Part shown: in pieces, positions 1 through 6,611 of the stretch
How the letters are laid out: every line of letters starts with the position of its first letter
Position numbering within the stretch: the stretch's first letter is position 1
Assembly: GCA_018895125.1 (NCBI GenBank)
Contig: JAHIOR010000051.1
Location: forward strand, 1 to 10,972
Reading direction: 5' to 3'
DNA length: 10,972 nt
Source of the DNA: Patescibacteria group bacterium
Lineage (GTDB): Bacteria; Patescibacteriota; Minisyncoccia; Minisyncoccales; GWA2-46-15
The notes under the pieces: generated by a model
The model's database searches: none
What the model saw: the letters and a program-made list of their open reading frames with translations, nothing else
What the model was told of the DNA's origin: nothing
Program-made: the position numbers and the translations under genes

Positions 1-168
1 AAGATCAATAGCGCCGCTAAAGATTATTTCTAAGAGTTGGCTGGTATTTTTGCCGAAGAATTGCGTAACAACTTTGGAGAACTCTAAAATATTAACAGCC
101 TTTTCCGTTTGTGCCCCGGAGATTTCAACAGTGCCAATACTTTTTTTTGAGGTCTGATCACTGATCAT
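1..168 (-). CDS. Partial gene, N-terminal 56 residues; possible GspE/PilB-type ATPase
   Basis: An open frame reads from ATG at 166-168 leftwards to the window edge without a stop, giving 56 residues that start MISDQTSKKS and end LLEIIFSGAIDL. The frame stays open upstream to a stop at 241-243, but it has no other ATG, GTG or TTG there, so the ATG at 168 is the likely start. No signal peptide or membrane segment is visible. The ending resembles the helix that precedes the conserved GASDIH motif in type II/IV secretion and pilus ATPases (GspE/PilB/PilT), where a run like 'LLxxIxxxAIxLGASDIH' is typical. This is inferred from a short match, and the diagnostic residues lie outside the window. It is divergent from the exonuclease gene. 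If this reading is wrong, the gene should be treated as hypothetical. Confidence 0.6.
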   Translation of the reverse strand, partial: MISDQTSKKSIGTVEISGAQTEKAVNILEFSKVVTQFFGKNTSQLLEIIFSGAIDL

Positions 169-191
169 ATCTTGGCTTATAGCGAATCGAA

Positions 192-222
192 TCGATATAC
201 CGAAACTCCATTTCGTTATCGA
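192..222. repeat. Imperfect intergenic hairpin
   Basis: Arms TCGATA (192-197) and TATCGA (217-222) enclose a second stem, CGAAA (201-205) with TTTCG (211-215), around the loop CTCCA. The two stems are separated by TAC on one side and T on the other. It lies between the divergent starts at 168 and 313. There is no T-run beside it, so it does not look like a terminator. It could be an operator, part of the leader of the left gene, or a dispersed palindrome like the others in this window. Confidence 0.5.
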
Positions 223-312
223 CTCAGAGACAATAAGAGGTTAAAATGAGGATAAGAGCTTAAGACTTTTTATACTTTATCCTGGTTTACCTTATTAGTC
301 AAACTTTTGACA

Positions 313-1224
313 ATGAATTCGAATATCGAAAAACAAATATTTGCCATTATTGACGGCAATGCCATTGTTCACCGCGCCTATCATGCTTTGCCGCCATTTA
401 CTACTAAAGAAGGGGTTTTAGTTAATGCTGTTTACGGTTTTTTCTCCTTTGTTTTCAGAATTATTAAGGATTTACAGCCAGGGGCAATTGCTGTTGCCTT
501 TGATTTAGCAGCTCCGACCTTTCGCCACCAAGAGTTTGATGGCTATAAGGCCAAAAGAAAAAAGGCGCCAGATAATCTTTATCATCAGATTCCAATTATA
601 AAGGAGATCCTTGAGGCTATGGGGATTAAATTTTTTACTAAAGAAGGTTTTGAGGCAGACGATCTTCTTGGAACCATGGCTGTTTCGGTTCAAAAAAGTA
701 ATGATTTTAAAACAGTAATTATCAGCAGTGATACGGATATTTTACAACTAGTTGGCCAGAACATTCAGGCCATTATTTTACAGCGAGGTATAAGCCAGTT
801 TACGATCTATGATGACAAGGGCGTTCAAGAAAAATATCAAGGTCTTATCCCAAAACAGCTGATTGATTTTAAAGCCCTAAGGGGAGACCCTTCGGATAAT
901 ATTCCCGGTGTTTTTGGGATCGGAGAAAAAACAGCTATCAGTCTTATTAACCATTTTGGAGACATGGAAAATCTCTATTCTTTACTGAATGAGAAAGAGA
1001 CAGAAAAAGTAATTAAAAAGTCTGTTTTGGATAAATTAATCAAGCAAAAAGATCAGGCTTTCATGAGCAGAAACTTGGCTGAGATCCGAACCAATGTGCC
1101 AATAGACTTTGACGTGAGAGCTTGTTATTGGCAGGATTATGACCGCGAAAAGGTTAGTAATCTCTTTAGGGAGCTTGGATTCTCTAGTTTGGCTAATAGG
1201 TTGCCGGTGAACAAGATTATTTAA
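313..1224 (+). CDS. Stand-alone 5'-3' exonuclease (PolA N-terminal type, flap nuclease family)
   Basis: 303 residues match the 5'-3' exonuclease/flap endonuclease domain found at the N-terminus of DNA polymerase I, here without any polymerase domain. Such enzymes remove RNA primers and 5' flaps during lagging-strand synthesis and repair. Expected metal-binding acids are present: D14 in AIIDGNA, D64 in VAFD, E114/D116/D117 in GFEADDL, D140/D142 in SSDTD, and D192/D195 in RGDPSDN. The helix-hairpin-helix (H3TH) follows as NIPGVFGIGEKTA. The length fits stand-alone members of the family (about 290 residues). The ATG at 313 is preferred. A TTG two codons earlier (307) is in frame, but neither has a Shine-Dalgarno sequence. 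The gene is divergent from the left-edge gene and ends 17 bases before the HAMP receptor. Function is confident; whether a separate polymerase I is encoded elsewhere cannot be seen. Confidence 0.93.
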   Translation: MNSNIEKQIFAIIDGNAIVHRAYHALPPFTTKEGVLVNAVYGFFSFVFRIIKDLQPGAIAVAFDLAAPTFRHQEFDGYKAKRKKAPDNLYHQIPIIKEILEAMGIKFFTKEGFEADDLLGTMAVSVQKSNDFKTVIISSDTDILQLVGQNIQAIILQRGISQFTIYDDKGVQEKYQGLIPKQLIDFKALRGDPSDNIPGVFGIGEKTAISLINHFGDMENLYSLLNEKETEKVIKKSVLDKLIKQKDQAFMSRNLAEIRTNVPIDFDVRACYWQDYDREKVSNLFRELGFSSLANRLPVNKII

Positions 1225-1241
1225 AAGCGAATAGATAGTGT

Positions 1242-2216
1242 ATGATAAGTAATATGAAAAGAAGATACCCGCTTTACAATGTAGTTTTAGGGGTTTTTCT
1301 GATCGTAATTTTGATCGTCAGTCTTTTAATCAGTTTTTCGATTTACAACCACAAGAAAGATTTGATTCTTTCGGCTATCGACGAAAAAATTAAACTAGCA
1401 GAGACTATTAAGGAGACAGTAGCTTTGCCATCTTGGCTTTACCGGATGTCGGTTTTGGGCGATCTGGAGAAAGGATTAATATATGGTTTATCCAGATTCA
1501 GAGATGTTAGTTTCATTAGAATTATTAGGGCTGACGGCGAAGTTTATCAAAGCACATTTGAGGAAGAAATCGGAACAAAAATTAATGATTCAGATATAAA
1601 TGAAGTGGTTCAGTCTGGAAAATATTTAGTTAAAGATCAGACTTTCAGCGATGAAAAGATAAAAGCGCTTCTCTATCCTGGCTATGAAAATCAGGTCATT
1701 TGGATAGGTTTTTCATTAGCGAGTACCCAATCTTTGATTAGAGAAGCTTTATGGCGTTATTTATTTGTCGCCTTTGCTATTCTAACTTTATTTGGCTTAG
1801 CCGCGGTCATTATTATTCGCAACATCGTTGACCCGATTAAAAAAATTACCCTTAGCTGCAGAGACGTTCAAAGAGGCAGTCTAGATATTAAGCTTAAAAC
1901 CAACAATAGAACAGAGGTTGGCGAGTTAGCTGAAGCATTTAACGAGATGATTAAAGATATCAGAGATTCTCACGATAAATTAGAAGAAGCCAAAGAAATT
2001 TTAGAGATCAGAGTTGGGGCTAGAACTCAAGAACTTCAGGATCTAACTGAAAGTTTGGAGGGGCAAGTTAAAGAAAGAACCAAGGATATTCAAGATAAAC
2101 TAAAGCAGCTAGAGTCTTTTAATCGCTTGGTTGTTGATCGTGAACTAAAAATGTCTGAATTAAAAAAAGAGATCAAAGGATTAAAACAAGAGCTGGAAAG
2201 GAGATCGTTACCATAA
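1242..2216 (+). CDS. Membrane receptor with extracytoplasmic sensor, HAMP and coiled coil, no output domain
   Basis: The 324 residues are organised as a sensor protein that stops before any kinase. A hydrophobic segment at about 12-34 is followed by an extracytoplasmic region at about 35-170, which may be PAS/Cache-like (FIRIIRADGEVYQST resembles the central strands). A second membrane segment covers about 171-193. A HAMP domain follows at about 194-247 (VDPIKKIT, then EVGELAEAFNEM), then a long charged coiled coil from about 241 to the end. The tail motif FNRLVVDRELKMSELKKEI resembles the signalling helix that normally leads into a histidine kinase or a second PAS. No H-box, HATPase or methyl-accepting hairpin follows; the natural stop is TAA. 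ATG at 1254 (residue 5) is an alternative start. The next gene begins 11 bases downstream, so an operon with the V4R-like protein and the kinase is likely. The architecture is clear; ligand and output are unknown. Confidence 0.85.
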   Translation: MISNMKRRYPLYNVVLGVFLIVILIVSLLISFSIYNHKKDLILSAIDEKIKLAETIKETVALPSWLYRMSVLGDLEKGLIYGLSRFRDVSFIRIIRADGEVYQSTFEEEIGTKINDSDINEVVQSGKYLVKDQTFSDEKIKALLYPGYENQVIWIGFSLASTQSLIREALWRYLFVAFAILTLFGLAAVIIIRNIVDPIKKITLSCRDVQRGSLDIKLKTNNRTEVGELAEAFNEMIKDIRDSHDKLEEAKEILEIRVGARTQELQDLTESLEGQVKERTKDIQDKLKQLESFNRLVVDRELKMSELKKEIKGLKQELERRSLP

Positions 2217-2227
2217 TTTTTAATCTT

Positions 2228-2833
2228 ATGGAAGAAGAAAGAATAACCAGAGAAAAAGCTAAACAATTAATGTCTATTCCTGGTGAAGCCAGGGGAGTGA
2301 ATTTAAAAGTTGACTGGGAATTTATTTTAAAAAAAGAAGGCAAAGACGGTTTAAAAAAATTGGAAGATAAAATGGCTGAGTTGGGCTATCCTTTAAGGTA
2401 TGAAGACATTAAAACAATGGATTTTTATCCGCTTGGCTTAGATGTCATATCAATGGTGGCAATTAGGGATGTTTTTAATTATGATGGAAAAAAATTCATT
2501 GAAATGGGCGAAGCAGCGCCGAAACTTTCCATTTTTTTAAAAGTCTTTCTCAAATATTTTGTTTCTGCGAAACAGGCCCTTGATGAATCGCCTCAAATGT
2601 GGCGGCGACATTATAGTATTGGCGATTTGAGTATTATCGAATTTAATGAAGACAAGGGCTATGCTGTCATCCGGCTAGAGAACTTTAAGCTTCATAAGAT
2701 TCATTGTTATAATCTCCTTGGTTATTTTTCTAAGATTATAGAAATGATTGTTAAGGCAAAAGTGTCAGCTGAAGAAAGAAAATGTGTTTTTGACGGAAAC
2801 GACTACCATGAATACTTTTTTAAATGGAAATAA
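2228..2833 (+). CDS. Soluble 201-residue protein with V4R/DUF2378-like C-terminus, putative sensor partner
   Basis: No signal peptide or membrane segment is visible. The N-terminal 60 or so residues are charged and helical (KEGKDGLKKLEDKMAELGY). The middle (MGEAAPKLSIFLKVFLKYFVS) is followed by a C-terminal half with the rhythm MWRRHYSIGDL, IIEFNEDKGYAVIRLENF, HKIHCYNLLGYFSKIIEM and KCVFDGNDYHEYFFKW. That ending is the pattern seen in 4-vinyl-reductase (V4R) and DUF2378/TIGR02265-like domains: W-RR-Y...G-L, then a helix, then C...G..-C-E-F...W. Here the second Cys is replaced by His (DYHEYF), leaving a possible C/H pair for a metal or ligand. Family assignment is from pattern memory only and is tentative. 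The position, 11 bases after the HAMP receptor and 11 bases before the histidine kinase, suggests a sensory or adaptor role in the same complex. Confidence 0.6.
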   Translation: MEEERITREKAKQLMSIPGEARGVNLKVDWEFILKKEGKDGLKKLEDKMAELGYPLRYEDIKTMDFYPLGLDVISMVAIRDVFNYDGKKFIEMGEAAPKLSIFLKVFLKYFVSAKQALDESPQMWRRHYSIGDLSIIEFNEDKGYAVIRLENFKLHKIHCYNLLGYFSKIIEMIVKAKVSAEERKCVFDGNDYHEYFFKWK

Positions 2834-2844
2834 AAAGCTAATTA

Positions 2845-4392
2845 ATGTCTATATTCGGATTCAAACAATCAAATAAATCTCAGGATCAAGATAAGAAGAT
2901 CGCGCTGCTGTTAACAGATTTAACGTCTTTAGAAGATTATATAAATGATCTTTTTAGTTTTTCTCCGCTGCCGATTTGTTTTATCAGTCCTTTGGGAGTG
3001 ATTCTTGAGACCAATCCGGCCTTTGAAAGCGCTTCCGGCTTTCCTGGTGAAGAAATTATAGGCGAGTCAATCGAAAAAATCTTTATTAAAGAAGAAATCT
3101 CTAATATTACTAAAGAAACCCTTAAAGAAGGATTTGTTGCTGGTAAGGAGCTATCTTTGCTTAAAAAAGACGGCAATAATTTAGTGGTCCGAGTTTTTAC
3201 TAGAACTAGGACAGATGAGAATTTGAAGCCAATCGGTTATTTTTTAGGGCTTTTTGATTTAAGTAATATTAAAAAAACAGAAGAAGAATTAAAAAGAGTT
3301 CAAAAAGCCCTTTTAAATATTCTTGAGGATACTGAAGAGGCGAGAAGAAAGGCTGAGGAAGAAAAAGACAAAACCCAGGCCATTATTACTAATTTTGCCG
3401 ACGGACTTTTGTTTTTTGATAAAAACCATAATCTAGCCATAATTAATCCGAAAGCAGAAAACTTTTTCAAGACTGATAAAGAAAAGATAATCGGTAAAAC
3501 ATTAAAAGAGCTTATCAACGTTTCTAATTTTGGAAAACTAATTGGGTTTTTGGGTCCGGAGATTAAGGATATTTTTAGAAAAGAACTGATTATCACTAAA
3601 GACTTTATTATTGAAGTTTCGGCAATCTCAATGAAAAAAGATGAAATTGATCTTGGCAATCTTGTGGTTTTACACGATGTTAGCCGTGAAAAGACAATCG
3701 AAAAACTTAAAACAGAATTTGTTTCTTTAGCCGCTCACCAATTAAGAACTCCCTTGTCTGCAGTTAAATGGAGTTTGAGAATGGTTCTAGATGGAGACAT
3801 GGGTAAGATTAATAAAGAACAAAAGGAGATTATGGAAAAAACCTATCAGTCAAACGAAAGAATGATCGCTCTTGTTAATGATCTTTTAAATGTTGCCAGG
3901 ATTGAAGAGGGTAAATATGCCATCAGCCCGACTTTTATTGATATGGTAAAGTTCTGTCAGTCAACAGTTGATTCTATCGCCGATGGTTTTAAGAAGAAGG
4001 GTATTAAATTTAAATTTATCAAATCTAGCAATAAGCCGATTATGGTTTTTGTTGACGAAGAGAAGCTCGAATTAGTAATTCAGAACTTGCTTGATAATGC
4101 CTTAAAATATACTAATAAGCCAGGAGAAGTGGTTTTATCTTTAAAAGAAACGCCTAAGACCGTTACGGTCGAGGTTAAGGATAGCGGTATTGGTATTACC
4201 AAAGGTGATCAAGCCAGAATTTTTTCTAAATTCTTCAGAGCTAGCGAAGCTATTTTAATTGAGCCAGGCGGAAGCGGTCTAGGTCTTTATATGGCAAAGA
4301 ATATTATTAACAGTCATAACGGTAAGATCGGATTTGAATCTCAGTCGGGCCAAGGCAGTACCTTTTATTTCACCATTAAGAAGCAAAAATAA
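2845..4392 (+). CDS. Soluble PAS-PAS sensor histidine kinase
   Basis: 515 residues with no membrane segment. PAS1 lies at about 30-140 (FSPLPICFISPLGVILETNPAF, GFPGEEIIGESI). A charged helix at 141-178 (EEARRKAEEEKDK) joins it to PAS2 at about 179-280 (ADGLLFFDKNHNLAIINPKAE). The HisKA domain has the phosphoacceptor H298 in LAAHQLRTPLS. The HATPase has the N-box N414/N418 (QNLLDNALKYT), G1 at 446-450 (DSGIG), F-box around 460-464 (IFSKFF) and G2 at 475-480 (GGSGLG). All catalytic boxes are intact, so it should autophosphorylate. It has no receiver domain of its own; the two following REC genes are the obvious phosphate acceptors. Lacking a membrane anchor, it may sense internally through its PAS domains or receive signal from the upstream HAMP receptor. 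The start ATG has no Shine-Dalgarno sequence; the gene begins 11 bases after its neighbour. Kinase identity is secure; partners are inferred. Confidence 0.93.
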   Translation: MSIFGFKQSNKSQDQDKKIALLLTDLTSLEDYINDLFSFSPLPICFISPLGVILETNPAFESASGFPGEEIIGESIEKIFIKEEISNITKETLKEGFVAGKELSLLKKDGNNLVVRVFTRTRTDENLKPIGYFLGLFDLSNIKKTEEELKRVQKALLNILEDTEEARRKAEEEKDKTQAIITNFADGLLFFDKNHNLAIINPKAENFFKTDKEKIIGKTLKELINVSNFGKLIGFLGPEIKDIFRKELIITKDFIIEVSAISMKKDEIDLGNLVVLHDVSREKTIEKLKTEFVSLAAHQLRTPLSAVKWSLRMVLDGDMGKINKEQKEIMEKTYQSNERMIALVNDLLNVARIEEGKYAISPTFIDMVKFCQSTVDSIADGFKKKGIKFKFIKSSNKPIMVFVDEEKLELVIQNLLDNALKYTNKPGEVVLSLKETPKTVTVEVKDSGIGITKGDQARIFSKFFRASEAILIEPGGSGLGLYMAKNIINSHNGKIGFESQSGQGSTFYFTIKKQK

Positions 4393-4416
4393 TTACTTCT
4401 ATTCTGTCCTCTTTTC

Positions 4417-4425
4417 TGCTAGAAT
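4417..4425 (+). promoter_or_regulatory. Candidate extended -10 promoter for first response regulator
   Basis: TG-C-TAGAAT (4417-4425) is an extended -10 type sequence in the 68-base gap after the kinase gene. No good -35 lies 16-18 bases upstream. Transcription would start near 4432, about 30 bases before the ATG at 4461. The call rests only on the -10 match. Confidence 0.35.
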
Positions 4426-4460
4426 CTAGATGAGGGACATTAATAACACTAATCTATAAA

Positions 4461-4832
4461 ATGAAAAAAATTCTAATCGTCGAAGACGAAGAAATAATGC
4501 TTAATCTTTTAGAAAAAAAGCTTAAAACCCATGGTTATAAGGTTTTTTCAGCCAGAGATGGCGAGCTAGGCTTGAGTTTCTTAAGAGAGCAGGATAGTCC
4601 GGACTTGATCTTAATGGACTTGATTATGCCCAAGCTTGATGGTTTTTCAGTCATGGCCGAAATTCAGAAGGATGATAGATTGAAAAAGATCCCTCTCATT
4701 GTTATTTCGAATTCCGGTCAGCCTGTTGAATTAAATAAGATTAAGGAATTAGGAGCAATTGATTGGTTGGTAAAAACGGAGTTTGACCCTCAAGAATTAC
4801 TTGAGAAAATAAAGAAACAGCTTGGAGAATAA
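4461..4832 (+). CDS. REC-only response regulator (first of two)
   Basis: The 123 residues form a single CheY-like receiver domain with no output domain. The acidic pair is E8/D9 in ILIVEDEE, the phosphoacceptor is D53 in LILMDLIMP, the switch hydroxyl is S83 in VISNSG, and the conserved lysine is K105 in DWLVKTEF. It should accept phosphate from the upstream kinase and act by protein-protein contact rather than by DNA binding. The start follows TATAAA directly and lacks a Shine-Dalgarno sequence. It is 68 bases from the kinase and 45 bases from a second REC gene of nearly the same length. The two share the uncommon S-N-x-G-Q signature after the fourth strand, so they look like a duplicated pair that has since diverged. 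REC identity is secure; the target is unknown. Confidence 0.93.
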   Translation: MKKILIVEDEEIMLNLLEKKLKTHGYKVFSARDGELGLSFLREQDSPDLILMDLIMPKLDGFSVMAEIQKDDRLKKIPLIVISNSGQPVELNKIKELGAIDWLVKTEFDPQELLEKIKKQLGE

Positions 4833-4868
4833 TAACCCACATCAGTATAATAATGAATAATAGGTTAT
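4832..4868 (+). promoter_or_regulatory. Candidate promoter with flanking inverted repeat, for second response regulator
   Basis: A perfect TATAAT lies at 4846-4851. A TTGGAG at 4822-4827, 18 bases upstream, is at best a weak -35. The predicted start is near 4858, leaving a leader of about 20 bases before the ATG at 4878. ATAACC (4832-4837) and GGTTAT (4863-4868) form a 6-bp inverted repeat whose centre falls on the -10 box. This could be an operator, but six-base arms can arise by chance. If the promoter is real, the second regulator can be made independently of the first. Confidence 0.45.
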
Positions 4869-4877
4869 ATTAAAAAC

Positions 4878-5246
4878 ATGCCTAGAAAAATTCTAATTGT
4901 AGAAGACGATAAATTTCTAAGAGAACTAATTATTAGAAAGTTGACCAATGAGGGCTATCAAACAATCGAAGCTGCCGATGGCGAAGAAGGGGTAAGAACG
5001 GCAAAAGCAGAGAAACCAGATTTGATCTTACTAGACCTTATTCTCCCTGGCATAGACGGCTTTGAGGCTTTGGCCAGGATAAGAAAAGACGAAAATTCGG
5101 CTAATATTCCGGTTGTGATTCTTTCTAATCTTGGTCAAAGAGAAGACATTGAGAGAGGCATAAAACTTGGGGCAACAGATTATCTAATCAAGGCTCATTT
5201 TTCTCCAGGAGAGATTATTGAAAAAATTTCCTCGATCCTAAAATAG
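4878..5246 (+). CDS. REC-only response regulator (second of two)
   Basis: The 122 residues are again only a CheY-like receiver. The acids are E9/D10/D11 in ILIVEDDK, the phosphoacceptor is D53 in LILLDLILP, the switch residue is S83 in ILSNLGQ, and the lysine is K105 in DYLIKAHF. Length and landmark positions match the preceding regulator exactly, but the surfaces differ, for example KAHFSPGEII against KTEFDPQELL. That suggests two different partners or a phosphorelay/phosphate sink rather than redundancy. It has its own candidate TATAAT. The stop is TAG, and holA starts 12 bases later, so the two may be co-transcribed. No output domain is present. Confidence 0.93.
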   Translation: MPRKILIVEDDKFLRELIIRKLTNEGYQTIEAADGEEGVRTAKAEKPDLILLDLILPGIDGFEALARIRKDENSANIPVVILSNLGQREDIERGIKLGATDYLIKAHFSPGEIIEKISSILK

Positions 5247-5258
5247 TTTATTTTAAAT

Positions 5259-6200
5259 ATGACGATTCTTCTTTATGGCCAAGACGGTTTTCGGTCAAGG
5301 TTGAAACTTAAAGAGATCATTGATCAATATCGAAAAGTCCGCCACCGCGGACTTAATTTGTTTTTAATTGATTTCAAAGAGGATCATTTTAGTGATTTCA
5401 GAGAGAAGATAGAAACGGTTTCCATTTTTGCCGACAAAAGACTTATTGTCCTTTCAAATCTGTTAAACAATCAGAATTTAAGCCAAGAAATTTTACATTA
5501 TCTTAAAAGCAATGGTCAGAAATATAAAAACGATATTCTTGTATTTTTTGAAGACGACAAATTCAGTGCCGGCAATCCTTTATTTGTGTTCTTAAAGAAA
5601 ACAGCTAATATCCAAGAGTTTAAATTACTTTCGGGAAAGCCTTTATTCTCTTGGATAGAAAAAGAGGTTGGAATCCTGGGAGGCAAAATTGATCCGTTAG
5701 CATTAAAGAGGTTAGCCGAAATCTTTAGTAATGACCTTTGGTTTTTAGCAAACGAAATTAAAAAGCTTGTTGCTTTTAAAAATCGAAAAAAGATTGAAAT
5801 TCAAGATATAGAATCATTAATAGGGTTTGAGGCCGAGGCTAATATTTTTAAAACAATCGACGCTATTGCTTCTTTAAATAGAAAGTTAGCTTTAAAATTA
5901 CTCAACCATCATCTGGAGAGTGGAGATTCTCCAATTTATTTATTAACTATGATTAACTATCAGTTTAGGAATATTCTTATTATTAAAGATTTATCTCAAA
6001 AAAACATGTCTTGGCCGATGATCTTGAAAGAATCAAATTTAAACGGTTTTGTTGCCCAAAAATGTTATTCTCTAGCTAATCGTTTTAGTTTTTCCAGACT
6101 AAAAGTTATTTATTCAGAGTTATTAGTTGCTGATTTGAAAATAAAAACCGGGAAGGTTTCTCCCCGGCAGGGTTTAGAACTGCTGGTTAGCCAAATTTAA
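5259..6200 (+). CDS. holA: DNA polymerase III subunit delta (clamp-loader wrench)
   Basis: 313 residues match HolA, which opens the beta sliding clamp as part of the clamp loader. The N-terminal start MTILLYGQDGFRSRLKL is the usual HolA opening (strand, then G-x-D/E-x-F). It is followed by FADKRLIVLSNLL, the segment equivalent to the clamp-contact region, and by DILVFFEDDKF. Helical domain II contains SNDLWFLANEIKKLVAF and the linker IEIQDIESLIGFEAEANIFKTIDAI. The C-terminal collar region has SGDSPIYLLTMINYQFRNILIIKDL and the typical end LLVADLKIKTGKVSPRQGLELL. As in the family, the P-loop motif is missing. Length is normal. It ends in a 4-base TTAA overlap (6197-6200) with rpsT on the other strand; holA next to rpsT is a common bacterial arrangement, which supports the call. 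The start has no Shine-Dalgarno sequence. Confidence 0.9.
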   Translation: MTILLYGQDGFRSRLKLKEIIDQYRKVRHRGLNLFLIDFKEDHFSDFREKIETVSIFADKRLIVLSNLLNNQNLSQEILHYLKSNGQKYKNDILVFFEDDKFSAGNPLFVFLKKTANIQEFKLLSGKPLFSWIEKEVGILGGKIDPLALKRLAEIFSNDLWFLANEIKKLVAFKNRKKIEIQDIESLIGFEAEANIFKTIDAIASLNRKLALKLLNHHLESGDSPIYLLTMINYQFRNILIIKDLSQKNMSWPMILKESNLNGFVAQKCYSLANRFSFSRLKVIYSELLVADLKIKTGKVSPRQGLELLVSQI

Positions 6201-6457
6201 GCTCTTTTCAGAGACTTAGCGATTCTTGATTTTCTCCGCGAGGCTTTGTTTTTTTTAATCACTTTTCTTTTAGCAGCTTTGTCTAAGGCCTTATAAACTT
6301 CAGGCAAGAGCTTTTTTGCTTCGTCTATTTTCTTTTCAATTAAAAGCTTCTCGATTCTTTTCTCAAGGTTTTTAATCTTATTCTTGTTCAGGGTATTGTG
6401 TTTTTTTCTTCTCTCGCTTTGTCTAAAAGCTTTTTTTGCTGATTTAGTGATTGCCAT
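6197..6457 (-). CDS. rpsT: 30S ribosomal protein bS20
   Basis: The 86 residues begin MAITKSAKKAFRQSERR and continue as a lysine/arginine-rich helical protein (KNKASRRKSRIAKSLKRA at the end). This is the standard bS20 sequence, which binds 16S rRNA in the small subunit. Length is normal for the family. The ATG at 6455-6457 has no Shine-Dalgarno sequence but lies about 20 bases from the predicted transcription start of a good promoter at 6485-6513. Its stop codon overlaps the holA stop tail to tail, and no terminator hairpin is visible for either gene, so their transcripts may overlap. Confidence 0.95.
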   Translation of the reverse strand: MAITKSAKKAFRQSERRKKHNTLNKNKIKNLEKRIEKLLIEKKIDEAKKLLPEVYKALDKAAKRKVIKKNKASRRKSRIAKSLKRA

Positions 6458-6484
6458 GTTAAAAATTGTTACAGTTACACGATT

Positions 6485-6513
6485 AATATACCATTAAAAT
6501 CTTGAGAGATCAA
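6485..6513 (-). promoter_or_regulatory. Promoter of rpsT
   Basis: Read on the minus strand, TTGATC (6508-6513) and TATATT (6485-6490) are separated by exactly 17 bases (6491-6507). The -10 matches the consensus at 5 of 6 positions and the -35 at 4 of 6. Transcription would start near 6478, giving a leader of about 20 bases without a Shine-Dalgarno sequence. This is the best promoter in the window. Confidence 0.65.
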
Positions 6514-6531
6514 TATCTTGCCATTAAAATC
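6491..6531. repeat. Direct repeat around the rpsT promoter
   Basis: CCATTAAAATC occurs at 6491-6501 and again at 6521-6531, 30 bases apart (about three helical turns). On the minus strand the copies read GATTTTAATGG. One fills part of the spacer between -35 and -10 of the rpsT promoter, the other lies just upstream of the -35. The similarity continues weakly beyond the 11 bases (GATATTGATC against TATATTAATC). It is either a paired protein-binding site or the trace of a small tandem duplication. Confidence 0.5.
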
Positions 6532-6538
6532 CGGAAAG

Positions 6539-6553
6539 CGAGCGTTTCGCTCG
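6539..6553. repeat. Perfect 6-bp GC-rich hairpin between rpsT and the Mur ligase
   Basis: CGAGCG (6539-6544) and CGCTCG (6548-6553) surround the loop TTT. The stem is much richer in GC than its surroundings. It lies between two genes that start away from each other, so a terminator is not expected, and neither side has a T-run. It belongs with the other short palindromes in this window. Confidence 0.55.
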
Positions 6554-6611
6554 TATGGCAAACTTATCATAGTTAGGTTAAAATGTGAATAGATAAATTA
6601 AAAGAAAAATA

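Noticed and set aside
271..276. TATACT as a -10 box for the exonuclease
   Set aside because: No acceptable -35 or extended TG lies at the right distance, so it is not strong enough to list.
307..312. TTGACA, a perfect -35 box, directly before the exonuclease ATG
   Set aside because: It lies immediately upstream of the start codon with only coding sequence downstream; no fitting -10 that would serve a gene. Chance match.
2937..3659. Long open frames on the minus strand under the histidine kinase
   Set aside because: They mirror the kinase codons, show no domain features and have biased Ser/Ile/Leu composition typical of antisense frames.
6539..6553. Intrinsic terminator
   Set aside because: It lies between two gene starts and has no T-run on either side.
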